Below are positions 44,919 to 52,611 of a DNA stretch of 52,996 nt, piece after piece. Each line of letters starts with the position of its first letter. The first letter of the stretch is position 1. The translations under genes and the position numbers were made by a program. The notes below the pieces were generated by a model, which was not told the origin of the DNA, did not search any database, and worked only from the letters and a program-made list of their open reading frames with translations. Location: assembly GCA_002345545.1 (NCBI GenBank), contig DDVW01000031.1:1-52996 (forward strand), in the 5' to 3' direction. The stretch comes from Stenotrophomonas sp. UBA2302. Lineage in GTDB: Bacteria > Pseudomonadota > Gammaproteobacteria > Xanthomonadales > Xanthomonadaceae.

Positions 44919-45875
44919 TCAGGCCACCAGCTTTATGGCTTCGTCCCAGGCCCGTTGCTTGATCTGGGCGCCCGCCCCGAACCATGCCGCATCCCTGCGG
45001 TGGTCGTCGCTCCTGGCACGCCGGTGGTGGTCAACGAACTCCGTCACGCTGCTCAGGAGGCCCCAGGCTGTCCCCTTGGCCGTTGACAGCTCCGAACCCC
45101 TGCCCGCGCCGTCGTACAGCGCACGGGCAACCGTGAAGGCCTGCTCGTTGACCGCGACTCCCTGCCCGTCGGGGTTGGGGTAGGTCAGCACGCGGCGCAG
45201 GAGGCCGTCCACCGAGTCCGGGTCCACCGGGGTGTCCACCAGCGCCCTCATCTGGGCCACAAACGAATCCCAGGTCGACACGGTGATCCCCAGCTGACGC
45301 TTCACCACGTCGGGGTCAAACTGACTGCGGTGCGGCACCTTCACGGCGCCCGCATTGCTGCCCAGTGCGATGGCCAAGGTGTTGTTGCAAACGACTCGAA
45401 CCGAGGTGAACTGGGCTGTGGTGGCCAGCGTCCCATCACAGGCCGTGGCCAGCAGCAGGTAGCCTTCGACGCGGTCCTTCCGCTTGAGCACCGTGCTTTG
45501 CCCTGTCCTGGCCAAGGCCCAGAACTTACGGCCTTCGCGCAGTACGCCGGCCGTTTCCAGCTCAAAGCCGCCGACCTCGGTCAGGTCGCGATAGAACTCC
45601 AGCATCTCCCCTGGCTGGACGACCTTGTAGCGCTTGGAGACGACGGACAGCGGGGCTTGTGTGTCTGACCGGTACAGGACCTTCTGTTCCGGGAAAGCGT
45701 TGATGGCCCCGATCCCGTTCTTGCCGACCACGTAGCGGACTTCGGACTCTTCGATCGACCAGTCCATCCCTGCCTCTCGCTTCCAGACCTCGATGGGCTG
45801 TTGCGGCGCCAGCTTGTTGCCTAGCCCGTGCCACGGCCGTTCGCCGGCATAGGCCATTGTTTCAACCAGGTGCAT
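44919..45875 (-). CDS. DUF932 protein
   Basis: This 318-residue protein has the family's start MHLVETMAYAGERPWHGLGNKL and the long conserved region LYRSDTQAPLSVVSKRYKVVQPGEMLEFYRDL. DUF932 proteins (some called LGT_TIGR03299) are common in phages, plasmids and conjugative elements; their function is unknown. The ATG at 45875 follows a strong AGGAG site. The next gene starts three bases after its stop. A strong hairpin lies about 30 bases upstream. Confidence 0.9.
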   Translation of the reverse strand: MHLVETMAYAGERPWHGLGNKLAPQQPIEVWKREAGMDWSIEESEVRYVVGKNGIGAINAFPEQKVLYRSDTQAPLSVVSKRYKVVQPGEMLEFYRDLTEVGGFELETAGVLREGRKFWALARTGQSTVLKRKDRVEGYLLLATACDGTLATTAQFTSVRVVCNNTLAIALGSNAGAVKVPHRSQFDPDVVKRQLGITVSTWDSFVAQMRALVDTPVDPDSVDGLLRRVLTYPNPDGQGVAVNEQAFTVARALYDGAGRGSELSTAKGTAWGLLSSVTEFVDHHRRARSDDHRRDAAWFGAGAQIKQRAWDEAIKLVA

Positions 45876-45905
45876 CTTTCTTCTCCTAACTCTTGGGCAT
45901 AAACG

Positions 45906-45935
45906 CACAAGGCCCGGCGAATGCCGGGCCTTGTG
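45906..45935 (-). terminator. Strong hairpin in the DUF932 gene leader
   Basis: A 13-bp stem (CACAAGGCCCGGC/GCCGGGCCTTGTG) with a GAAT loop lies 30 bases before the DUF932 start. It lacks a long T tract. It is the fourth such hairpin before an island gene. Confidence 0.55.
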
Positions 45936-46485
45936 GTCTGTCGCGGGTTGGATTACGGAAATCTTGGGCGTTTGCAGCTGACGCATCTGGCGACGCTCAC
46001 CAGAGCCGCCGCGACTACTACAAGAACGCAGTAGACCGCCTCGGACCTGTCACTCATAAGGAATCCATCTTCAAGGTGCACAAGGAGCGCTGTGCCCTTG
46101 CGCAAAGCCAGACCCTACTGGCTTCAACGAGGTGATATGTGGCTGAGATTTTCTTAGATCGACTCTTTGCGCATTATCCACTCACGCTCGGACGAAATCG
46201 CCAGTGAGTCAGTTCCCATGAGCCAGAAAAGGCCCCAAAAGCCTGGAAGTATGAGATGGTGCGTCCGCTCTCGGCCAGGAGCGGACGTTGAGAAATTGAC
46301 TGGACTCTGTTCTGAAGCTGACCACGAAGCGCTGCTGGAACTCCTTTCCTGCAGCGACTGAGCTTCTCCACCCGAGAACATGGGGCATCGCGACGCAGCC
46401 ATCATCTTCTCGTAGAAGCTGGAATCCAGGGCACCGCTGGGACGCTAAGCCATCCACGGTCAGCTTGCGAAACGGCCGTGGGGCG
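45936..46485. other. Intergenic region with a dispersed-repeat-like hairpin
   Basis: This 550-base region upstream of the DUF932 gene and downstream of the DUF3732 gene holds no convincing gene in either direction. A 9-bp perfect hairpin (CGTCCGCTC/GAGCGGACG, 46262-46287) resembles short GTCCGCT-containing sequences elsewhere in the window. Promoters of the DUF932 operon are likely here but I cannot pick one out. Confidence 0.45.
46262..46287. repeat. GTCCGCT-containing hairpin, possible dispersed repeat
   Basis: Perfect 9-bp inverted arms CGTCCGCTC and GAGCGGACG enclose an 8-base loop. The core (A/C)GTCCGCT recurs near 46-53, at 50363-50371 and near 52146-52153. The likeness suggests a small dispersed element, but a chance match cannot be excluded. 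Confidence 0.35.
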
Positions 46486-48441
46486 CTATCCGTCCATACG
46501 CGTGGGCCAATCCAGCGGGATCAGCGCGCGGCCAGACGCCTTGGTCCAGCGTTCGCGCGTCGCGGCCTGATACCTATCGTCGTCCGCGAAGAACGCGTGC
46601 TCGATCAGCAGCACCTGCAGCCCCTTGCGGCGCGCCGTTTCCGAGAACAGGAAGTCGATGTGCCGGCGTATCGCCTGGATGTCCTCGTCTTCTTCGCCGC
46701 CGGCGATTTCGGCTTCGTCCTCGCCGCGTGTGGGGAAATAGGGTCGGCTGATCTGATCCAGCACCAGCACGCCCGGCACAGGTGCATTCACCGACTCGAA
46801 GTAGCGTTGCAGGGCGAACGACAGCGCGATATGGATTGCCAAATAGTTCTGATCCGAGCCGACGTCCGGCATCCGCAACACGGCGCCGCTGCCCTTCTCC
46901 ATGATCGTCACTTCCGGGACGCGTGACGAGAACTCAAGTTCAGAGCCGACGCAGGGCGCTACGGTAGGCAGCTGCGCGAAGGCTTCGGACGCGAACTGCG
47001 AGATCTTGCGCTCCGCATGCTGCAGCTTCGCTCGCTTGGCATCGCGATCGACACGCGCCTCAAGCTCCTCGATTTCGTTGCGGAGCACGCTCAGATCGCG
47101 CGTGACCTGAAGCGGCTCGTCCACGCTTGTCTCAAGAAAGAAAGAAATTCGCCCCATCAGATGCGTCTTGAGCTGGGCAACGCTGGCCAGCTCGCGGGCA
47201 CTCTCGTTCTGCTGGAGCCATGACCGGATGCGGCCGTCGACATCCCGCAGTTCGGCATTCATGGCTTCCAGGCGTTTGTCCAGCTCACCGTCGAGTTCCA
47301 CGAGCTGCGGCTTGACCCTCTCCACGGCGGCACTCTCCGCGCGGATCTTGGCCAACGTTTCCTGCAGCGCATGCGCTGTCGCACGGCCGCGTTCGGAAGG
47401 TGCCTCGCACAGCGGACATGCCTGCGAGACCTCCTGCAGATGCAAGTGTTCGGCCAGTTCGAGCTTCTGGTGCTGCCGCGCAACTGCGCCCTGGAACCCG
47501 GATGCCTCGCGGACTGCCGCCTTGGTGGCCCTCGACTGGCGCTTAACCGCCTCGATGCGCGAGAGCACGTCGCGCCGGCGCGCATGCAGCGACGCGAGTT
47601 CATTCTCGCTAGGATACGCGCTCACCTCCACCTCGCCCCTCAGCACCGCGCGCAGTTCGCTCATCAACTCAACTTCAGGCGCTTTCGGCGATACCTCGGG
47701 AAGCAGGCCGATCCGATGCGCCTCCGTCAGAAGCCCCACGGCCCGCTGCCGCAATGCAGTTTCGGACGCGGCTTGCGAACGCTCCTTCACTTCCTCCCTG
47801 TCCAGAACCCGCTGCAATTGACGCAGTCGCCGTTCGGCTATGACGCTCGCCTCGTCGGTCACCCGCAGGAAGTACGGCATCGAGGCGGTGATGTCGCGCG
47901 CCTTGTCGACTTTCTCAAGGCCATGCAGGAGCACCGATTCGCTGTCGATGACTTCCTTGGTGACGAACAGATAAGGTGTGACGTGGCGGACCGTGGCGCG
48001 CCCACGTTCCCAGCTACCCAGCGGCGAGTCGTCGGCCAGGTCACCGATCCCGAATGCCCTCTCGATGAACGCCTTGGCCGCCTCTACCGTCGTGGCCCCG
48101 TCAAATTCCTCGACGCTGGACGGCAGCGGAAGTTTCCGGCCATGCGATACGAACATGTGCGTACTGGTTCCCTGTCCTACCGGCGGTATGACCCGGCCGA
48201 CGATCATCTCGGTGTCGCCCAGCACCCATTTGACCCCGACGGCAACGCTGCGCCGGCGTACGTGCGCCGGCAGTTCGCACTTACCCGAACCGAGGCAGTA
48301 GTCGATCGCCTTGATCAGCGCCGACTTACCTGTTCCCGAACCGCCCGTGATGATGTTGACCGCGTCGGGAACCAGGGCAACCTCCCGGATCTGCCCTTCG
48401 ACGCCGAGAAAGAAGATGTTGGCGATGTTCCAACGCTTCAT
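46486..48441 (-). CDS. DUF3732 Rad50-like ATPase of an ABC-3C system
   Basis: This 651-residue ABC ATPase has Walker A GGSGTGKS (residues 33-40), a coiled-coil arm with a CPLC zinc hook (342-345), the family's altered signature GSDQNYLAIH (528-537), Walker B LVLDQISRPYFP (about 559-570) and a conserved histidine in LLIEHAFF. This is the DUF3732 pattern: a SMC/Rad50-like clamp found in three-component ABC systems. It would bind DNA and control the effector. Its start overlaps the middle component by four bases. It lies third in the operon and its arm is shorter than in Rad50. Confidence 0.9.
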   Translation of the reverse strand: MKRWNIANIFFLGVEGQIREVALVPDAVNIITGGSGTGKSALIKAIDYCLGSGKCELPAHVRRRSVAVGVKWVLGDTEMIVGRVIPPVGQGTSTHMFVSHGRKLPLPSSVEEFDGATTVEAAKAFIERAFGIGDLADDSPLGSWERGRATVRHVTPYLFVTKEVIDSESVLLHGLEKVDKARDITASMPYFLRVTDEASVIAERRLRQLQRVLDREEVKERSQAASETALRQRAVGLLTEAHRIGLLPEVSPKAPEVELMSELRAVLRGEVEVSAYPSENELASLHARRRDVLSRIEAVKRQSRATKAAVREASGFQGAVARQHQKLELAEHLHLQEVSQACPLCEAPSERGRATAHALQETLAKIRAESAAVERVKPQLVELDGELDKRLEAMNAELRDVDGRIRSWLQQNESARELASVAQLKTHLMGRISFFLETSVDEPLQVTRDLSVLRNEIEELEARVDRDAKRAKLQHAERKISQFASEAFAQLPTVAPCVGSELEFSSRVPEVTIMEKGSGAVLRMPDVGSDQNYLAIHIALSFALQRYFESVNAPVPGVLVLDQISRPYFPTRGEDEAEIAGGEEDEDIQAIRRHIDFLFSETARRKGLQVLLIEHAFFADDDRYQAATRERWTKASGRALIPLDWPTRMDG

Positions 48442-48923
48442 ACCGTGAGCCCCATCATATCGAAGGTCGTCCGCGTCGATCCGGCCATCGCGAACCAGTA
48501 GCCGAGTCTTTCAGCGTGCTTCAGCGCACGCGCTGGCCCCTCGCCGAGTCCATCTATCGCGCTCTTCTTGAGCTTCTGCGAACCCACCCGAATCCGCCCG
48601 TCGGCCTCCACGGCCAGCACTCGCGCGAAGCAAGCGAATCGGACGGCCTCTGTCACCACCGGCATCGAAGCGTTGATCCGCTCGGCCAATCCCACCTGCA
48701 CCTGCGGGCTTCGGTTCAGCCACTCGAGCAGCCCGGTTTTTCTGTTCGTACCGTCGAAGGTGCCGGCAAGGTCACCGGAAAGCGCGATGGGCAGAGCGAC
48801 GTAGCCAAGAGGCAACTCGGGGCCGGCATCCTTGATGGAGACGTAGGCCGCTGTGAACCCGGTCAGCGCATAGGCGCAGAACGCCGGGTTGGTTTCGGCA
48901 AAGACGTCATGGGCTACCGTCAT
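48438..48923 (-). CDS. Middle component of the ABC-3C system
   Basis: This 161-residue protein begins MTVAHDVFAETNPAFCAYALTGFTAAYVSIKDAGPELPLGYVALPIALSG, which matches the middle-component families of three-component ABC systems (short, alpha/beta proteins with an NPAF start and a P-L-x-L-x-x-P-[IL] strand). Such proteins bridge effector and ATPase. The ATG at 48923 overlaps the effector stop by four bases, and its own stop overlaps the ATPase start. This supports the assignment, which otherwise rests on short similarity. Confidence 0.75.
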   Translation of the reverse strand: MTVAHDVFAETNPAFCAYALTGFTAAYVSIKDAGPELPLGYVALPIALSGDLAGTFDGTNRKTGLLEWLNRSPQVQVGLAERINASMPVVTEAVRFACFARVLAVEADGRIRVGSQKLKKSAIDGLGEGPARALKHAERLGYWFAMAGSTRTTFDMMGLTV

Positions 48924-50176
48924 TTCTCGTCCTTCAGAAGATCGCGGTAGTCCGGGTGCCAGCCCACCTTGAGGTCGATCGCGAGCACTTGGTAGCTGCC
49001 CCGCACGTAGTAGGGCGCGCCCCAACCATCGCCGATCGGTGGCACTTCATTGGGAGCGCGTTCGTGCGTCCAGCGCAGCAAACTCAAGCCCAACTGGCAT
49101 TTCTGCTTGCCGTCCGACTCCGAGCACGCCTCGGCCATCTGCATGTGCCGGTCGGACCATTCTTCCTGAAGCACCAGATCGTGGTCGTTGATCTTCGAGG
49201 CCATCGCTGTGTTCGCGTCGACCCACTTGGCGCGTTGCTCCCGTGCCCGCCATTCCTCGCGGATGGCCCTGATGATGTCCGACTGCGCACCCTCCACCAA
49301 ATTGATTTGGCGCATGAGCATGCCATCCGGCTGGTAGGTGTCAGGCGGCAACACCATATTGAAATCGGGTACGAGGCGCTCTGCCTCGATGTCACCGATG
49401 ATGGAGGAGATCTGCTGCTGGAGCTCGATGCGAGTGATCACCCTGTTGCGCTTGCCGCACAGCGAGTAGATGACCTGGCGATCCCACCACCCCACCAACC
49501 TCTCGGCGACTAGCGCACGATGCTCGGTCGGCAACATCTTGAGGTGATCAGCGATCCGACCCTCGATCTGGGCAACCGTTAGGCTCTGCGGCTGGATCTG
49601 GATTCTGCAAACGAGATTGTCCCGCTCCGTTTCGGTCAGCGCCAGAAACGCCTCGCAGCCATCGGCACGGTCGCCAAAAGGCAGTTTCTTCTTCTCGCGC
49701 GCGGCGGCTACACGGGCGTCGACCACGCGTTGCGCCTCCTTGGTCATGGCAGCGACCAGTTCGCTGCGATCCGAGCCCGCCTCCAGAAGCGCGCGCAGTG
49801 GGCTGTCTTCCGGGGTGCTCCCGACCGCCACCAAATGCAACGTTGTTTCGGAAAGTGTCAACTCGGGCAGCACATCGATCCACACCTTGAGGGTTTTCCA
49901 AAGTGCGCGCGACGCAAGCGTGACGGGCGGCGGGGCCGCGCTGATCGAGTGCTTCAACTGATAGAGCAAGGTATTGCCGTCAGCGACAAGTTCGACGTCG
50001 TCGAGCCGTTCGATGGCGACGGTAGCGTCGTCGTTGGCTTCTTTAACCAGCGTCAACAACGCAAACAGCGTCTGATAGTAGAAGCCGAGCGCTGCGGCTT
50101 CCGCCGCGTGAGTGGTTGCCTGATTCCCCTTGCCCTCCACGCTCATCTGCGCCCCCATGCGCCTACGTGGTGTCAT
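48920..50176 (-). CDS. ABC-3C effector with PD-(D/E)XK-like nuclease domain
   Basis: This 418-residue protein is first in the three-gene operon. Its N-terminus (GFYYQTLFALLTLVKE, then VAIERLDDVELV and LLYQLKH) has the layout of a restriction-endonuclease fold: glutamate E56, aspartate D60 and Q73-x-K75. It is shared with dsDNA endonuclease domains of defence proteins. The middle and C-terminal parts (about 110-400) are helical and match the C-terminal domains that link effectors to ABC-3C systems, by position only. Start choice is open: ATGs at 50176, 50158 and 50146 are in frame, and the putative -10 box at 50187-50192 would favour the later ones. Nuclease activity is inferred. Confidence 0.75.
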   Translation of the reverse strand: MTPRRRMGAQMSVEGKGNQATTHAAEAAALGFYYQTLFALLTLVKEANDDATVAIERLDDVELVADGNTLLYQLKHSISAAPPPVTLASRALWKTLKVWIDVLPELTLSETTLHLVAVGSTPEDSPLRALLEAGSDRSELVAAMTKEAQRVVDARVAAAREKKKLPFGDRADGCEAFLALTETERDNLVCRIQIQPQSLTVAQIEGRIADHLKMLPTEHRALVAERLVGWWDRQVIYSLCGKRNRVITRIELQQQISSIIGDIEAERLVPDFNMVLPPDTYQPDGMLMRQINLVEGAQSDIIRAIREEWRAREQRAKWVDANTAMASKINDHDLVLQEEWSDRHMQMAEACSESDGKQKCQLGLSLLRWTHERAPNEVPPIGDGWGAPYYVRGSYQVLAIDLKVGWHPDYRDLLKDEK

Positions 50177-50186
50177 TTCCCGCCTG

Positions 50187-50209
50187 ATAATACGGAAAAT
50201 TGTCCCGTA
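50187..50209 (-). promoter_or_regulatory. Putative promoter and operator of the ABC-3C operon
   Basis: On the minus strand TATTAT (50192-50187) could be a -10 box; the -35 region is weak. It overlaps an imperfect inverted repeat TACGG...CCGTA (50191-50209) that could be an operator. Spacing to the first ATG is short. Confidence 0.35.
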
Positions 50210-50456
50210 GAAGTTCAGGGAAGGCTCCCGAACGGCGGCATCGATTGGCGGCGCGGGTGCGCCATCGAGGGTTATCGACCTCGCCTACGAGCGCTGTATC
50301 GCGATGCTGAGCGGAGGATCGCGGCGGATCCGATTTCCAAAAAGTGCAACCATTTGCGTCCGACGTCCGCTAAGGGTCGGAAGCAGCCATCTGCCCTACC
50401 CGCGATAACGATCCCTAATCCTCGCACGCGCTTGCTGGAACGGGTTCGGCCATATA

Positions 50457-50882
50457 TCAGCCGGAATGCGCTTCTGCCTTGTAGACGGTTCGCGGGCCGA
50501 TCGATCTGACATTCTTCAGTGTGGGCCGCGCGAGCCCGGGGATCAGGTAATCCGCAACATGCGCGCCGCGCCGTACCTTGTCGGCAAGCCAGCGCGGCAT
50601 CAGTCCGCGGCCCGACCACGTATTCCGCTTGTTCTCTGGATCCCGGTATTTTGGGGGAACCTTGCCCTTCCTCTGCGTCCGGGTACGCTTCGCAACTACA
50701 GGAGGAGCGTGAGAGACGTCAAAGATCGCAGAAATCGCGTAGCCATAGGAGTCGGCCAGCGCAATAAGCTCAACCCGGACTGCAGAAACCGGACGTCGAC
50801 GGGATAAGAGTGCTTTTCGCTTCTCCGCCGCGAGCAAAAGCGATTCAATCTCTAACAGGCTTAGCTTCTCGATATTCTTCAT
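50457..50882 (-). CDS. H-NS-family nucleoid protein
   Basis: This 141-residue protein ends with the H-NS DNA-binding motif: KVPPKYRDPENKRNTWSGRGLMPRWLADKV (T-W-S-G-R-G at 88-93). It has an N-terminal helical dimerisation part (MKNIEKLSLLEIESLLLAAEKRKALL). H-NS-like proteins silence AT-rich foreign genes, and mobile elements often carry their own copy. A C-terminal tail of about 40 residues follows the usual end. It may control island genes. The 280 bases beyond its stop hold no gene and contain one GTCCGCT repeat. Confidence 0.85.
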   Translation of the reverse strand: MKNIEKLSLLEIESLLLAAEKRKALLSRRRPVSAVRVELIALADSYGYAISAIFDVSHAPPVVAKRTRTQRKGKVPPKYRDPENKRNTWSGRGLMPRWLADKVRRGAHVADYLIPGLARPTLKNVRSIGPRTVYKAEAHSG

Positions 50883-50918
50883 GTGCCAAGCGTTGAGTTG
50901 GAAATCGCGCCAAGACGA

Positions 50919-51848
50919 TCATGCCGCCTCTCGGTGCTCATAGTACGGGTGCCGCTTGTCGTCGAAGATGGCCTGCATCGCCGCCAGGTCTCCGCTGGGA
51001 TTGAGCCAGGCATCGACGTGCTCGGGGCGGATGTTGATGATGGTCCGATCATGGCCTGCCGCGGCCACCTCGGGCTCAGGCTCGTCGGTGATGGCGGCAA
51101 ACGACAGCAGGTCGGGCTGCTCGCCCTTCCGATCCGTCCACTTCGACGACAGGCAAGCGATGAGCATGGGCTCATTGTCGCGCGGGGTGAAGGCCAGCAC
51201 CTGGTTCTTGCCGTCGACCTCCACGTTCTCGTAGAACACGTCGGCGACCATCAGGGCGTGCTGCTGGCCGAAGAGATCCTTCCAGAATCCTTCGAGGTTG
51301 TCCCGCCGGGCGTTGTAGGTGCCCGGGAACTTGGTGTCGTAGAACGCGGGCTTTCCAGCAGGCCGGCATTGGTAGCGCATCGGCTTGACCACCCGCTGCC
51401 CGTCTTCAATGATCATGACAGGTACGAAGTAGCCGGGGAAGATTCGCGAGTCGCTGGGCTTGGGTTCGGTGCGCTTGAGGGCGTCGATGCGGGCCTGGAT
51501 CCGGGCCATCTTGTACGTGCCAATGCGCACGTCTTCCTGGGCTTTCTTGGTGACCTTTTCCAGCAGCTTGCGCTGCCCGTCGGCCACCCGCTTCTTCTGC
51601 TTGAACAGCTCCTGGGACAGATCCGTCATTTCGTCCGCGTCCCACGCCCGGATGAGCTCGGCCACCTCGTCGGGCCCGGACTGAAGGAGATCGATTTCCA
51701 TGGCCCTGGGCACTTTCGGGCGCTTGGCATGGGGGTCCTTACCTATGTCCCGCCAGAACAGCTTCACGTAGTCCCGAATGGCCATCTTCGAGCCGGTCTG
51801 GCGCTGGAACTTGCGGAATCCGGCGAACACTTGGGCGGAGTAGCACAT
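50919..51848 (-). CDS. SRAP/HMCES-family DNA-protein crosslink protein (YedK-like)
   Basis: This 309-residue protein starts M-C-Y-S-A-Q; after removal of Met, Cys2 is the catalytic residue that forms a thiazolidine crosslink with abasic sites in single-stranded DNA. Other family elements are TYNARRDNLEGFW, the Q-C-R-P-A-G-type segment in PMRYQCRPAGKPAF, and HDRTIINIRPEHVDAWLNP with the conserved histidine. It protects abasic sites during replication; elements and phages often carry homologues. It is adjacent to the next gene (stop to start with no gap). Confidence 0.93.
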   Translation of the reverse strand: MCYSAQVFAGFRKFQRQTGSKMAIRDYVKLFWRDIGKDPHAKRPKVPRAMEIDLLQSGPDEVAELIRAWDADEMTDLSQELFKQKKRVADGQRKLLEKVTKKAQEDVRIGTYKMARIQARIDALKRTEPKPSDSRIFPGYFVPVMIIEDGQRVVKPMRYQCRPAGKPAFYDTKFPGTYNARRDNLEGFWKDLFGQQHALMVADVFYENVEVDGKNQVLAFTPRDNEPMLIACLSSKWTDRKGEQPDLLSFAAITDEPEPEVAAAGHDRTIINIRPEHVDAWLNPSGDLAAMQAIFDDKRHPYYEHREAA

Positions 51849-52085
51849 TCAGTCGTCCTCGCAGTCGAGCTCCATGTAGGACATGTAGCGCCCGTACTGT
51901 GCCAGCATGGCCGCCAGTCGTTTCCCCACCGCCTGGCAGTGCTCGCCCGCCTGGTCTTCGATGACGTCGGCCACCCCGGCGAACGCCATCCAAAAGTCCC
52001 CGTCGTCGGGGTGATCCGCGATGAGCTGGGGCAGGCTGGCTTCCAGTTCGTCGAGCCGGGCCGTGAGGGCTTGGAGCGTGGCCAT
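51849..52085 (-). CDS. Small hypothetical protein upstream of the SRAP gene
   Basis: This 78-residue acidic, helical protein (MATLQALTARLDELEASLPQLIADHPDDGDFWMAFAGVADVIE) ends exactly where the SRAP gene begins, so they are cotranscribed. A strong GGAGG site lies six bases before the ATG at 52085; an in-frame ATG at 52139 lacks one. No family is recognised. Acidity could suggest a DNA mimic or a regulator, but this is speculative. Confidence 0.6.
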   Translation of the reverse strand: MATLQALTARLDELEASLPQLIADHPDDGDFWMAFAGVADVIEDQAGEHCQAVGKRLAAMLAQYGRYMSYMELDCEDD

Positions 52086-52139
52086 AGGGTCCTCCAGAGA
52101 CGGGGTCTCGCGTCTATAGTAGGCCGATGGACGACGCAC

Positions 52140-52611
52140 TGAAAAATGTCCGCTGTCAAGTCATTGGCACAGACGTTTAGCAGTGCGAAAGGTCTTGTGG
52201 GGCAACAGGTTAGGCCAGATTCTGACCATCGCTTGCTGCTGCCCCTTTGTTAGCCAGGTGCCGCATAGGCGCTTCGCGGAGGTAACCCCAGGGAAGACAC
52301 GGCAGGCAAGATCGTATAGTCATGATAGTCCCCGCTTGTCGCGAACCGCCACTCAAAGATCCGGGCAACCTGTGGGATCCCGAGAGGCCTATACGCACAT
52401 CCAGATCGGCACCACGACCATCGCAGGGTGCGCGGCAACGGGCTGCTTCTCAAGGTAGACGCGAGTTGGCGGCCGACCCCAACTGTTCACCAGCACGATC
52501 GGATCGTCAGGCACGAACAGGACTGGTCTTCGATGCGCTGCAGACTGACTTCGGGCCGATCGCGTTCGTCGCAGACAGGATGGCGTCCGACGCAACGAGT
52601 CAGGGGGCCGT
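52140..52611. other. Right junction region with a possible gene remnant
   Basis: About 470 bases between the last island gene and the P-type ATPase. No intact gene is visible. On the minus strand, around 52389-52505, a frame ending in a stop encodes DDPIVLVNSWGRPPTRVYLE and continues for about 20 residues with high third-position GC. A different frame just upstream (about 52490-52590) also reads like protein. This could be a frameshifted remnant. The right end of the island must be near here. Confidence 0.45.

Larger units (their letters stand above)
22947..52611. mobile_element. Accessory island, probable integrative mobilizable element with defence cargo
   Basis: The stretch between the DUF2752 gene and the P-type ATPase end holds mobility genes (AlpA-like regulator, YfjI/DUF3987, RSF1010-type MobA with oriT core, YqaJ, DUF932, RadC-like, Gp3-like), an H-NS-like protein, and three separate nuclease or defence loci. 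Exact ends are not defined: I found no flanking tRNA, no clear direct repeats and no integrase, so the boundaries given are only the nearest backbone genes. It may be a composite of more than one insertion. Confidence 0.75.

Noticed and set aside
46167..46361. A 64-codon plus-strand frame upstream of the DUF932 gene
   Set aside because: It spans the GTCCGCT hairpin, lacks a ribosome-binding site and has no recognisable motif.
22947..52611. att-type direct repeats flanking the island
   Set aside because: Only an 8-base match (ATAGTCCC) was noticed between the left and right junctions, which is within chance, and no tRNA gene lies at either end.
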